In this document: piece after piece, positions 1 to 6,832 of the stretch
Layout: every line of letters begins with the position of its first letter
Position numbering within the stretch: the first letter of the stretch is position 1
Source of the DNA: Puniceicoccales bacterium
GTDB lineage: Bacteria > Verrucomicrobiota > Verrucomicrobiia > Opitutales > UBA953
Assembly: GCA_031279675.1 (NCBI GenBank)
Contig: JAITIB010000021.1
Location: 1 to 18,724 of the forward strand
DNA: 18,724 bases
Direction: 5' to 3'
Notes under the pieces: generated by a model
What the model saw: the letters and a program-made list of their open reading frames with translations, nothing else
Told to the model about the DNA's origin: nothing
The model's database searches: none
Program-made: the position numbers and the translations under genes

Positions 1-526
1 CTATACAACCATCAACTCCCTCAATCAGCCCTCCACAGCAAAACACCCTCGCAAACCATGAATGATTGGTCTGTCCAAAAACCCGAACTCTTCCACCGAA
101 AATCCACGCCCAATCGCCCGGGACGCAACACCATTCGTATTCCCAGCCGATTAGGATGGGGACGATGGTGTGGTTGACCTGGATTTTTCCGTCGTGGTGG
201 ATGATACTGCTCCCGCTGTAGTGATAGGAGAAGTGTCCGGTCACCTTGGGATCTACGTCGAAGCAGGCTCCGAGGTCGAAGGTGAGCCGGTTGGTTTCGC
301 CGAGAGCGTAAGCGTAGTGGAAGTTTACGCCGACGCTTGTCACATCGCTTGTGTAGATCAGGAGTCCGGTCTCCAATGAGTGCCTTTTTCCCGGAGAATC
401 CGAGTCTGGCGTGTCGGCGGCGTTAGCATTGGCGGCGGGCGCCGCGATCGCACAGAGTGCCATAGCGGCGTGTGCGAGGAGTTTTTTCACGAAGCCAGTC
501 TGGGCAGTGTTTTTTTGATGAGTCAT
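1..526 (-). CDS. Secreted, probable outer-membrane beta-barrel protein (partial)
   Basis: The minus-strand frame opens with ATG at 526 and stays open to the left edge, about 175 codons, so the C-terminus is missing. The product starts MTHQKNTAQTGFVKKLLAHA and continues into a hydrophobic Ala-rich stretch ending in an AxA-type cleavage site (ANANA/AD, around residues 33-38), a clear Sec signal peptide. The mature part alternates polar and hydrophobic residues with many Gly, Tyr and Phe, as in small outer-membrane barrels. I recognise no named family. It is the last gene after the response regulator, 142 bp away, and its upstream region and first codons are duplicated in front of the neighbouring barrel gene. 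The last 40-50 codons before the edge look less barrel-like (Cys- and Trp-rich), so a frameshift or a rearrangement near position 130 cannot be excluded. The signal peptide is seen; the barrel fold is inferred. Confidence 0.7.
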   Translation of the reverse strand, partial: MTHQKNTAQTGFVKKLLAHAAMALCAIAAPAANANAADTPDSDSPGKRHSLETGLLIYTSDVTSVGVNFHYAYALGETNRLTFDLGACFDVDPKVTGHFSYHYSGSSIIHHDGKIQVNHTIVPILIGWEYEWCCVPGDWAWIFGGRVRVFGQTNHSWFARVFCCGGLIEGVDGCI

Positions 527-716
527 GTTTGATGAGTTTGGTTGTTTGAACCCGGACGGGACGTGGCGTCGTGCTCGTTTCTCCGTGGGCGCGCGGAGGA
601 TTCTATCAAAAAATGGAGTGGTGGAGAATCGGGAAAATCAATGAAATCTCAATGGATTCCCCCGTTCCTCAGGTATTTTGCGGCTTGTAAATGTAACCGA
701 TGCCGTGGACGGTTTT
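470..716 (-). repeat. 247-bp direct repeat, copy 1 (functional context)
   Basis: This segment aligns without gaps to 2058-2304 (constant offset of 1588). It covers the last 16 or so codons of the response-regulator gene, the whole intergenic region and the first 19 or so codons of the barrel gene at 1-526. By eye I count about 8 differences in 470-523, none in 524-628 (105 bp), and about 18 in 629-716. The perfectly conserved part is non-coding and holds the presumed promoter and leader of the barrel gene. Confidence 0.93.
600..628 (-). promoter_or_regulatory. Candidate promoter of the barrel gene, copy 1
   Basis: On the minus strand a TAGAAT -10-like hexamer (600-605) lies 17 bp downstream of a weak TTCTCC -35-like hexamer (623-628). 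This would give a leader of roughly 65-70 nt before the ATG at 526. The 105-bp block that is identical between the two repeat copies ends exactly at the -35-like hexamer. Between promoter and ATG lies a short inverted repeat, GACG-CCA-CGTC. The -35 match is poor, so an activator such as the neighbouring response regulator may be needed; that is inference. Confidence 0.35.
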
Positions 717-1358
717 TATCAAGTTGCGTTGCTCATCGTTGAGCGCCTTGCGCAATCTGCTGATGGATTCATCCAGGCAACCCGCCTCCCATCCCCACAG
801 GTCGATCAGTTTTTGGCGTGTGAGCTCGCGGTTTTCATTTTGGTGAAATACCATGGCAAGGTCGAAGACCTGTTGTGTCAGTTGTCGCGGTTTCGTCTCG
901 CCGACGATGATGACTGTGCGGCTGGATTGATCTATCGAAACGTTGGGGCCGAAAAGCAAATGCGTGTTTCTGGCGATCTGGCTCACGCGGATTTGGAAGG
1001 CTTTTTTGCCGCAGGGTTTTCGAACGAAATCGCATTTTCCCCGTCCGTGAAGTTTGAGCGCGTCCGCCTCAATGTCTTCGTTGCCACTTGCGGAAAGAAA
1101 GAGCACGGGGAGGGAACTGTCGAGTTTGCGCATTTCCGCGGCAGCCTCCAGCCCAGCCGTGGCGTTTATTTTTTTTCCCCGCGCGGAGGGCATCCGCACG
1201 TCAATCACTGCCAGGACGTAGAAGCCTGGTTTGAATGCCGCCAGCGCGCCCGCCTTGTTCGTGGTCCGCGTCACGGCATAGCCCGCCTCTTTCAGCCAGT
1301 TTTCCAAGAAACAACCGAGGGTTATGTCATCTTCCGCTATGAGGATTTGATTGGTCAT
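669..1358 (-). CDS. OmpR/PhoB-type two-component response regulator
   Basis: A 229-residue protein with an N-terminal receiver domain and a C-terminal winged-helix DNA-binding domain. In the receiver I see the acidic pocket E9-D10-D11, the phospho-acceptor D53 (VIDVRMP), S89 in the LFLSAS strand and the conserved K114-P115. A short insertion of basic residues follows the phospho-acceptor loop. The second half carries the trans_reg_C pattern: RQLTQQVFDLAMVF, then RQKLIDLWGW, then ISRLRKAL, then TVHGIGYIYKP at the end. The start MTNQILIAEDD is preferred because it begins 7 nt after the stop of the upstream barrel gene; an in-frame start 8 codons earlier would overlap that gene. No Shine-Dalgarno is visible. 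The likely partner is the histidine kinase at 2315-4144, from which it is separated by one barrel gene. Targets are unknown; the duplicated leader next to it is the obvious candidate. Confidence 0.9.
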   Translation of the reverse strand: MTNQILIAEDDITLGCFLENWLKEAGYAVTRTTNKAGALAAFKPGFYVLAVIDVRMPSARGKKINATAGLEAAAEMRKLDSSLPVLFLSASGNEDIEADALKLHGRGKCDFVRKPCGKKAFQIRVSQIARNTHLLFGPNVSIDQSSRTVIIVGETKPRQLTQQVFDLAMVFHQNENRELTRQKLIDLWGWEAGCLDESISRLRKALNDEQRNLIKTVHGIGYIYKPQNT

Positions 1359-1365
1359 GGCTGTG

Positions 1366-2016
1366 TCAGAATTTATACGCAACTTGGATTCCGAAAGTCA
1401 CCGCCCGTCCGAATTGAGTGCTGACCTCGATGTCGGCATCCGAGAATGAGTAGCCCGCCTTGAGGCCTGCCGAGGGCATACTGTCGAGCTTCCTCCACCT
1501 GCTTTGGAACCTCTCGTATCGGTCCCAGCCGTGTTCAACGACCACGCCCGCAAACTGGGCCTCGGCGCCTATGAAAAAATCATCAATATGATACGACACG
1601 GCGACTGCGGCGAACCCGCCCCAAACGGCATTCGAACGGACAAACGCGGCATTGGCGGCAGGCCGCGGGTCGTTGGCATTCTGATGCCTGTCTGTTTTTC
1701 CGCCGCGCAGCACACCCAAGTCAAGGCCAAGGTAGAGTGGAATCGATGTCGAAAGTGGGAACTGATAACCGCCGCCGAGCGCCAGAAACCCCATCCGGCC
1801 TCCGACGCAGGTCGTGCCAGCCGAGCCGGGAATATTCGAGTCCGGGAGGAAATAGTCGTCGGGGTGCGTGTCGTGGGAGAATCGATAATCGTCGAGCCTC
1901 AGGAATTTGTAGCCAAGAATTGCCCTGACCCTCACCTCTGGTTCCCTGGCGCGGGCCGACTGTGAGAACAGCACGAGCACTGCGACTGCAAGAATGGCGG
2001 GCTTGATTTCTTTCAT
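1366..2016 (-). CDS. Small outer-membrane beta-barrel-like protein with signal peptide
   Basis: A 216-residue protein. A signal peptide (MKEIKPAILAVAVLVLFSQS, then ARA cleavage near residue 23) is followed by a Gly/aromatic-rich sequence with alternating strands. The last residues are VAYKF, a terminal aromatic preceded by alternating hydrophobics, which is the usual recognition signal for the BAM barrel-assembly machinery. The family is unknown to me; size and pattern resemble small 8-10-stranded barrels. The response-regulator gene starts 7 nt downstream, so the two are almost surely co-transcribed. In front of it lies the second copy of the 247-bp repeat, with a 26-codon leader ORF ending 17 nt before this ATG. 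I see no obvious sequence relationship to the barrel protein at 1-526, although both use nearly the same upstream region. Confidence 0.75.
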   Translation of the reverse strand: MKEIKPAILAVAVLVLFSQSARAREPEVRVRAILGYKFLRLDDYRFSHDTHPDDYFLPDSNIPGSAGTTCVGGRMGFLALGGGYQFPLSTSIPLYLGLDLGVLRGGKTDRHQNANDPRPAANAAFVRSNAVWGGFAAVAVSYHIDDFFIGAEAQFAGVVVEHGWDRYERFQSRWRKLDSMPSAGLKAGYSFSDADIEVSTQFGRAVTFGIQVAYKF

Positions 2017-2033
2017 TGTGGATATTTTTCTAT

Positions 2034-2114
2034 TTATGGTTTTTGGGTCGTGACAGTGTGTGCGAGGAGTTTTTTCAAGGAGCCCGTACGGGCTGTGTTT
2101 TTTTGATGGATCAT
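2034..2114 (-). pseudogene. Relic 5' end of a barrel-protein gene, now a 26-codon leader ORF
   Basis: ATG at 2114 opens a frame of 26 codons ending with TAA at 2034-2036. The first 19 codons (MIHQKNTARTGSLKKLLAH) match the start of the barrel protein at 1-526 (MTHQKNTAQTGFVKKLLAH). After that the signal-peptide core is missing and the sequence differs. It is therefore the broken start of a second copy of that gene. It ends 17 nt upstream of the ATG of the barrel gene at 2016, so it could be translated as a leader peptide and influence that gene; this second role is only a possibility. Confidence 0.7.
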
Positions 2115-2304
2115 GTTTGATGAGTTTGGTTGTTTGAACCCGGACGGGACGTGGCGTCGTGCTCGTTTCTCCGTGGGCGCGCGGAGGATTCTATCAAAAA
2201 ATGGAGTGGTGGAGAACCGGAAAAATCAATGAGATCTCAATGGGTTTCCCCTTTCCTAATGCGTTTTGAAGCTTGTAAATGTGACCGGCGCGATGGGCGG
2301 TTTT
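2058..2304 (-). repeat. 247-bp direct repeat, copy 2 (flanked by gene relics)
   Basis: This is the counterpart of 470-716. The stretch 2112-2216 is identical to 524-628. The right flank is a decayed response-regulator 3' end and the left flank is the start of a lost barrel gene. It contains a perfect 14-bp palindrome, AGCCCGTACGGGCT (2081-2094); copy 1 has only an imperfect version. The repeat sits between the kinase gene and the barrel gene at 1366-2016 and supplies that gene's presumed promoter. Confidence 0.93.
2188..2216 (-). promoter_or_regulatory. Candidate promoter of the barrel gene at 1366-2016, copy 2
   Basis: This has the same TAGAAT (2188-2193) and TTCTCC (2211-2216) hexamers with 17-bp spacing as copy 1, because the block is identical. 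Transcription from here would give a leader of about 165 nt that includes the 26-codon relic ORF before the barrel gene at 2016. The assignment is tentative, for the same reason as in copy 1 (weak -35). Confidence 0.35.
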
Positions 2305-2318
2305 GCGGGGATTGTCAT
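2257..2318 (-). pseudogene. Relic of a response-regulator gene directly after the kinase
   Basis: The kinase stop overlaps an ATG (ATGA at 2315-2318), the typical coupling of a kinase with a downstream regulator. After about 14 nt the sequence becomes recognisable as the very end of an OmpR-type gene. Read in the right frame it gives KTAHRAGHIYKLQNAL, against KTVHGIGYIYKPQNT at the end of the intact regulator at 669-1358. The ATG frame and the relic frame differ, and the position of the original stop codon has changed from TGA to TTA. Nearly the whole coding region, all of the receiver and most of the winged helix, is deleted. Confidence 0.75.
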
Positions 2319-4144
2319 TGTGGGTGTCCTTTTTGTTTCAGGTTTCTGGGTAGTGAGAGGATAAAAATGCTTCCACCTGCGCCGTCCGCAGGGATTTCGC
2401 AAACCAAGTCTCCGCCGACGGCGCGGGCGAGTGATTTGGAAAATGGCAGGCCGATGCCGTGCCCGCGTTCCCGTCCGTCACCGCGCTGGCGGGTGGAAAA
2501 AATGCGATTGAGATCGCCGCGCGGGACTCCGGGGCCGTAATCGCGGACGCGCAACTCGATCGTGCCGTCCACTGGATTTTCCGCCAATGACACGTCCACC
2601 CGCCCGCCTGTCGCCGCGTGCAGTCCGGCGTTATACAGGAGGTTTTGCAAGATGATTGAGAGCGCGATGCCGTTGGTTTTGGCGCGAATGGGTGTCTCCG
2701 GGAGCCCCGACGTCAACTCCATGCCTGCCTCCCGCTGCAACCAAGGCTTGAGTTCCTCCAGCAACTCCTCCGTCATCAGGCCAAGATCAAGGATTCCCGT
2801 GTGTATTTTTCCACCGCGAATCATCTTTGGGAAAAAATCCAGGACAAGGGTTGTCGTTTCCGTGAGTCTCCGAACCGCGCCATGGATCATAGGAGCATTC
2901 CCCAAGTGTTCTTTGTCGTTTGGACTGTCCGAGTCCGGATAGATGGAATCGGCGCAGCACAGTATGGTTTGCACATGGGTTCTTATTTCATGGGATGCGT
3001 AGTCCGCGACGAGGGCGGTTCTTTCATTTTCGCGCATTCGTCTTTGGAAGAGGAACAGGAGCAGGACGGCCATTGCGGCGGCGAGAATCACCGTGGCGGC
3101 GCTCCCGTAATACAAGGTTTTCGAAGGGAAAAGATCAGTGCCACGGGCTTTTTGTGCGACATGAACGGCCCAGCCGGGGAGCAATTCGGGATGGATTGGG
3201 AAGTCGCGGGAAAACTCCTCCCGTGCTTGCATGGCGCGCGCGTTTCCGGGGGCATCAGTGGCCAGACTGTAGGCGGGGCCATTCTCGATATCTGGCGAAA
3301 GCGCTCCGGCGAACACATTTGCGAGCTGCTGTAAATTCACGCTGACGACCAGCACCATGTCGTCATCGCACATGCGCCAGAGGAAGAGGCCTCCCGGCGT
3401 GCCGTCCCAGCCCATGCGTTCGGCAAAGGGAAGCCCGAGCCTGCGGCGGCGTTCCGGCCAGAATTCTGTCGTCGCATAATTGTCATCCTCGGGAAGGCGG
3501 TTGACGCCGCTGCCGGAAACGCTGTCGGGAAACGTGATGGGTTCGGGGTTATTCCGGGCGAAATGCGGGCTTTGGGCGGCGGCAGTGCGCAATCTCTCGC
3601 GAAGCACCTCGCCGAAGGGTGTGGTGTTTTGCGGCTTGGGTGGCGCTTTTTTTTCCATGGCGGAACCGGGATGCCAGAGTGTTTTTGCGAGCCAGTCCTT
3701 AAGCACGGGCGGGATCGTTTTTCCGTGCAATGTTTTGCCCGGCATCAGCGCGTCCTCCTGATGTGCGCGGATCATTGCGACGGGCCAGTATTTTCCCGGT
3801 TCCGGCGCGCCATGTTCGTTCACCGGCAGGGCGATGGAAACAAAAGGGTTAAGCTCGCTCCAGCGCGCCAAGAAAGGAATCGTGCCCTCGCGAGGGATGG
3901 CGTTGAGCGTGCCCGCCAGAGCACTTTGCACATCTGTGAACAATAGCCCCATCATCTCGGCGGAGAGTTTCGCATGGTCGGCTGCGGCAAGATCCCTCTG
4001 CTCCCTCAGACGCTGCTTTTCCGCGAGCTCATTTGTCCAATAGTGGTGCAGGAGGGCGAGTATGGCGACGGCACCTGTGAGCACCAAGGCTGCCAGAAAG
4101 GGGATGCCGAGCGTTGCCAGAAATCGACGTGTTTTCTCTGTCAT
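2315..4144 (-). CDS. Membrane-bound sensor histidine kinase
   Basis: A 609-residue two-component kinase. One membrane helix (about residues 12-33) and a second (about 345-367) enclose a periplasmic region of about 300 residues, the presumed sensor, whose family I do not recognise. Then follow the dimerisation/phospho-acceptor helix with H385 in SHEIRTH (usual form HExRTP; the Pro is replaced by His), and an ATPase domain with the N box around N505 (NLLYNAG), the G1 box D535-YGPG and the G2 box GHGIGLPFSK near 561. The ATG at 4144 is chosen over an in-frame TTG at 4186 because the membrane helix follows at normal distance. Its original partner gene seems to survive only as the relic overlapping its stop codon, so the intact regulator at 669-1358 is the likely present partner. 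Confidence 0.92.
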   Translation of the reverse strand: MTEKTRRFLATLGIPFLAALVLTGAVAILALLHHYWTNELAEKQRLREQRDLAAADHAKLSAEMMGLLFTDVQSALAGTLNAIPREGTIPFLARWSELNPFVSIALPVNEHGAPEPGKYWPVAMIRAHQEDALMPGKTLHGKTIPPVLKDWLAKTLWHPGSAMEKKAPPKPQNTTPFGEVLRERLRTAAAQSPHFARNNPEPITFPDSVSGSGVNRLPEDDNYATTEFWPERRRRLGLPFAERMGWDGTPGGLFLWRMCDDDMVLVVSVNLQQLANVFAGALSPDIENGPAYSLATDAPGNARAMQAREEFSRDFPIHPELLPGWAVHVAQKARGTDLFPSKTLYYGSAATVILAAAMAVLLLFLFQRRMRENERTALVADYASHEIRTHVQTILCCADSIYPDSDSPNDKEHLGNAPMIHGAVRRLTETTTLVLDFFPKMIRGGKIHTGILDLGLMTEELLEELKPWLQREAGMELTSGLPETPIRAKTNGIALSIILQNLLYNAGLHAATGGRVDVSLAENPVDGTIELRVRDYGPGVPRGDLNRIFSTRQRGDGRERGHGIGLPFSKSLARAVGGDLVCEIPADGAGGSIFILSLPRNLKQKGHPQ

Positions 4145-4436
4145 AAGAATGACTCGAATAACGTCCGCTTGGGAGGTTGTGCACAATCAAAATAATTTGA
4201 CCTTCGGGCAAAGATGCGCCATGCCCAATTTTCATTCTTTGAGACACCCAAGACTTGATGAGCGAATGAAAGGACATATAGGTGCAATATTTCGCCAAGG
4301 GATGCTTTTTGTCTTATGCGCGGATGGGGAGGCAGGAAAACAGGATGCTTGTAATTTTACGATGATCAGTCAAATATGTTTCTCCGCAGCTCCGTGTGAG
4401 ATTTTGTGTTTTTCGGCAGATTGGACAGATAATGCT
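4145..4436. promoter_or_regulatory. Intergenic region upstream of the histidine kinase
   Basis: These 292 bp carry no credible gene. The only clear element is a perfect 10-bp palindrome, TTGTGCACAA at 4177-4186, 33 bp before the kinase ATG, which could be an operator. I could not identify a convincing -35/-10 pair or a terminator for the upstream barrel gene. Confidence 0.3.
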
Positions 4437-5432
4437 TTAAAATTGCAGTCCGATGCCGATTTGGCAGCCGTTGAGACCTTTTCCCCAGATGGCGGAAGCG
4501 GACAGTTGGATGTCATCGTTCCAGTTTTGGGGGGCGTTGTTTGTGTGCGATGTGCCGAGGCGGAGTCCGGCGCGATAGAAACATTTGTCGCGGGTCAGGC
4601 TGCGACGTCCGTCGCCCAGGATGTCGGTTCGCTCCACGAAGAGTGTTGTGCGCAGGGCGGGGCCAAGATTGATGATGAGGGGGAGTCCGAGTTCGCAACC
4701 GTTGGTTATGATGAAGGGGGATGCGTAGCGTTGTTGATGGCGGGTTTTCCCGTAGGCGCCGAACATGGAAAGACTTGTGATGTTTGTTGAGAGAATGAGG
4801 CAGGGGATGTTTTTTCCCGCATTTTCTCCGTCCCAAGAGTCGGATGCCAGGGGGAGTGTTTGCCGGACTCCGAGCTCGGTGGTGCTGGAGATGGTGTGGG
4901 CAAACCAGTTGCGGGTGCTTCCGTCGCCCGCCTTCATGGATCCGTTGGCATAAGTGTAGTCGTTTTCCGTGTACAAGTAGGCGTAGTTCATGCGGATTGA
5001 GACGGTGGTGTTGGGCCATGGGCGCCAGTGTATGCCATAGCCTGCGCCGAGCGAGACGGTTGCTCCTTTCACGGAGTTGTTAAGCAGTCCGTTTTCGTCG
5101 CGCGCCCTTCCTGCGTAATGCGCGCCAGCGGCGGAAATGCGTAAAAGGGGCCGGACGTCTCCCAATTTTGTGGTGTGCCAGCCCCAGTGATAGTGCGCGG
5201 TTGTGTTGGCGAAGGCCTGATTGATGTCGCCGCCGGACAAGGCGCTTGGGGTGGTGAATACTCCGCCGGTGATTCCAGTGTGTGTGTCATGTTCGGGCGA
5301 TGCGAAGGTGCCTTGAGTGCTGATGTATCCCCGGACAAATTCGTCACTGACAACGCGCTTGTAGTCTGCTTGGGCGGACGTTGCGCAGGGGAAAATCAAG
5401 ATTGTCAGGATTCCGGGAACGATTTTTTTCAT
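4437..5432 (-). CDS. Predicted outer-membrane beta-barrel protein
   Basis: A 331-residue protein with a signal peptide (MKKIVPGILTILIFPCATSA, then QA/D near residue 22). The rest is rich in Gly, Thr, Tyr and Asn with repeated short amphipathic strands, and it ends in GIGLQF, a C-terminal aromatic expected of a BAM substrate. The size and the late strands (ISIRMNYAYLYTEND-like, then SLSMFGAYGKT) resemble stand-alone autotransporter-type barrel domains. That likeness is my impression and not a family match. It lies 292 bp upstream of the histidine-kinase gene, so it may be sensed or controlled by that system, but it may also have its own promoter. No lipobox and no enzymatic motif are visible. 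Confidence 0.7.
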   Translation of the reverse strand: MKKIVPGILTILIFPCATSAQADYKRVVSDEFVRGYISTQGTFASPEHDTHTGITGGVFTTPSALSGGDINQAFANTTAHYHWGWHTTKLGDVRPLLRISAAGAHYAGRARDENGLLNNSVKGATVSLGAGYGIHWRPWPNTTVSIRMNYAYLYTENDYTYANGSMKAGDGSTRNWFAHTISSTTELGVRQTLPLASDSWDGENAGKNIPCLILSTNITSLSMFGAYGKTRHQQRYASPFIITNGCELGLPLIINLGPALRTTLFVERTDILGDGRRSLTRDKCFYRAGLRLGTSHTNNAPQNWNDDIQLSASAIWGKGLNGCQIGIGLQF

Positions 5433-5503
5433 GGTGTGGGACCTTATTTTGCCAGGACGCGCAACGAAGAGGAATGGTTACTCTAATCATTCATCTTTGG
5501 AAG

Positions 5504-5515
5504 ATCATCGATGAT
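5504..5515. promoter_or_regulatory. 12-bp perfect palindrome, possible operator
   Basis: ATCATCGATGAT is its own reverse complement. It lies about 72-83 bp upstream of the barrel-gene ATG at 5432, in the short gap after the Fic gene. The position suits a regulator site, but no protein can be assigned and chance occurrence is possible. Confidence 0.25.
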
Positions 5516-5530
5516 TTTAGAAAAGTTCTC

Positions 5531-5544
5531 CCGCGCCTGCGCGG
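5531..5544 (-). terminator. Hairpin downstream of the Fic gene, possible terminator
   Basis: On the minus strand CCGCG-CAGG-CGCGG forms a 5-bp GC-only stem with a 4-nt loop, starting 12 nt after the Fic stop codon. It is followed by GAGAACTTTTCT, which has only a short T run at some distance. It is a plausible but weak intrinsic terminator separating the Fic gene from the barrel gene. Confidence 0.4.
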
Positions 5545-5555
5545 CTTATTGTATT

Positions 5556-6764
5556 TTACTCCGGACATTCATTTTTTTCATTTTGCGCAGGCGATGTCTC
5601 ATCAAAAAGCCGGATGTAGGGTTCATGAAAAAAAACGCGATTGCGTCGATATCCGGTCAGTTCCCTCAAGATTCCGAGTTTTAAAAAGTTTTGAATGATT
5701 TTCCCAGCCGCATTGTAAGTGATGCCGAGTGTTTTGCAGGTGTCTCGAATGGTTATGATTGGATGTGCATAAAGTAGGTCCAGCACTTGATATGCATTGG
5801 AGGCGATGCGGGTTAAATGTTTGGGGATTAAGGCTCTGTGTTTTTCCCGGAGATCGAGGATGGCCCGGGCAGTTGCGGTGGCCTGCCTGCTTACCTCAAT
5901 AATACCGTGGAGAAAGAATTCGACCCATTGTTCCCAATTCCCGGTGTCGCGCACGCTTTGGAGTTGCGTGTAATAAGCATCGCGATTTTTTTTGAAATAA
6001 TGGGAAAGATAAAGAACGGGTTTTTGAAGGATGTTTTGCTCGCAGAGAAAAAAGGTGATGAGCAAGCGCCCCATGCGCCCATTGCCGTCCAGAAACGGAT
6101 GTATCGTCTCGAATTGAGCATGTATTAGTGCGATTTTAACCAAGGCTGGCAGAGGTAAATTGGAGTGCCAGAACGTCTCAACATTACCCATGGCCCGGTC
6201 AATTTCCCCGGGTGGAGGCGGAACAAATGTGGCGTTTGCGAGAGAGCATCCGGCGGGGCCGATCCAGTTTTGCGAGCGGCGAAATTCACCTGGAGTCATA
6301 TGGGTTCCTCGCCCATTTTTGAGCAACACGGCATGAATTTCACGGATCAATCGAAGAGAAAACGGCAGATCGCGCAGCCGGGAAAGCCCGTGATTCATGG
6401 CATTGATATAGTTTATAACTTCGTCCGTGTCTTGGGGGTTTCTGGCGGACAGGAGATTTGCCTCTGCCGCAAGGAGGTCGTTCAGGGAACTTTGCGTGCC
6501 CTCAATCTGGCTGGATAAAACCGCTTCTTTTTTAACATACATGAACACGAACAGGTCGGGGTTTGGCAGTGTTTGAATGGAGCCGTCCAGACGTCCAAGA
6601 TTAAGATCCGCTTGTGAAAGGAGCTGCTGTGTCCTTGTCGAGATCTCCACAGGAGGAACAGGCGGCAATGGAGCAGGGATAAACGCCCGATGACCGGCAG
6701 TTTGCTTGAGGTGGCGTCCGGTGCGGAAAAGGTTCTCAGGAGGTGCTGCATCAGAGTCTTCCAT
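5556..6764 (-). CDS. Fic domain protein with C-terminal winged helix-turn-helix
   Basis: A 402-residue protein of the Fic family, which usually transfers AMP from ATP to a hydroxyl group of a target protein. The catalytic motif H222-PFLDGNGRMGR matches the full HPFx(D/E)GNGRxxR signature. The upstream motif S84-SQI-E88-G89 matches the (S/T)xxxE(G/N) inhibitory helix that precedes the Fic core in self-inhibited class II enzymes. Its Glu blocks productive ATP binding in known members. Residues 1-80 form the usual N-terminal Fic region. Residues about 315-380 look like a winged helix (QVLDLLYAHP, then ITYNAAGKIIQNFLKLGI) often seen in stand-alone Fic proteins. No antitoxin gene is adjacent, which fits a protein carrying its own inhibitory helix. 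A perfect inverted repeat lies 41-68 bp upstream of the ATG. The target is unknown. Confidence 0.95.
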   Translation of the reverse strand: MEDSDAAPPENLFRTGRHLKQTAGHRAFIPAPLPPVPPVEISTRTQQLLSQADLNLGRLDGSIQTLPNPDLFVFMYVKKEAVLSSQIEGTQSSLNDLLAAEANLLSARNPQDTDEVINYINAMNHGLSRLRDLPFSLRLIREIHAVLLKNGRGTHMTPGEFRRSQNWIGPAGCSLANATFVPPPPGEIDRAMGNVETFWHSNLPLPALVKIALIHAQFETIHPFLDGNGRMGRLLITFFLCEQNILQKPVLYLSHYFKKNRDAYYTQLQSVRDTGNWEQWVEFFLHGIIEVSRQATATARAILDLREKHRALIPKHLTRIASNAYQVLDLLYAHPIITIRDTCKTLGITYNAAGKIIQNFLKLGILRELTGYRRNRVFFHEPYIRLFDETSPAQNEKNECPE

Positions 6765-6805
6765 AATATAATGTCACTTGGAGAAATATGAGGTCCGGCT
6801 GTTTC

Positions 6806-6832
6806 CCATATTCACTGCAGGTGTGAATATGG
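6806..6832. promoter_or_regulatory. Perfect 10-bp inverted repeat upstream of the Fic gene
   Basis: CCATATTCAC (6806-6815) and GTGAATATGG (6823-6832) form a perfect inverted repeat with a 7-nt spacer. The centres of the arms lie two DNA half-turns apart (17 bp), as in sites bound by dimeric helix-turn-helix proteins. The site lies just upstream of the Fic start, so it is a good candidate operator, possibly bound by the Fic protein's own winged helix. A terminator reading is less likely, because no gene ends here on the plus strand. Confidence 0.45.

Noticed and set aside
678..1424. Open frame of 248 codons on the plus strand
   Set aside because: It is antisense to the response-regulator gene, whose motifs are unmistakable; the plus-strand product shows no family features.
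470..2304. The 247-bp repeats as ends of an insertion sequence or composite transposon
   Set aside because: They are direct repeats made of gene ends and an intergenic region, carry no terminal inverted repeats, and no transposase lies between them.
4145..4186. Longer histidine-kinase start at 4186
   Set aside because: The codon is TTG with no ribosome site; the ATG at 4144 leads directly into the first membrane helix.
5556..6764. Fic gene as a Doc-type toxin with a separate antitoxin
   Set aside because: The protein is far longer than Doc, carries its own inhibitory motif, and no small antitoxin gene is adjacent.
6806..6832. The inverted repeat as a transcription terminator
   Set aside because: The stem is AT-rich, no gene ends here on the plus strand, and on the minus strand it lies upstream of the Fic start, not after a gene.
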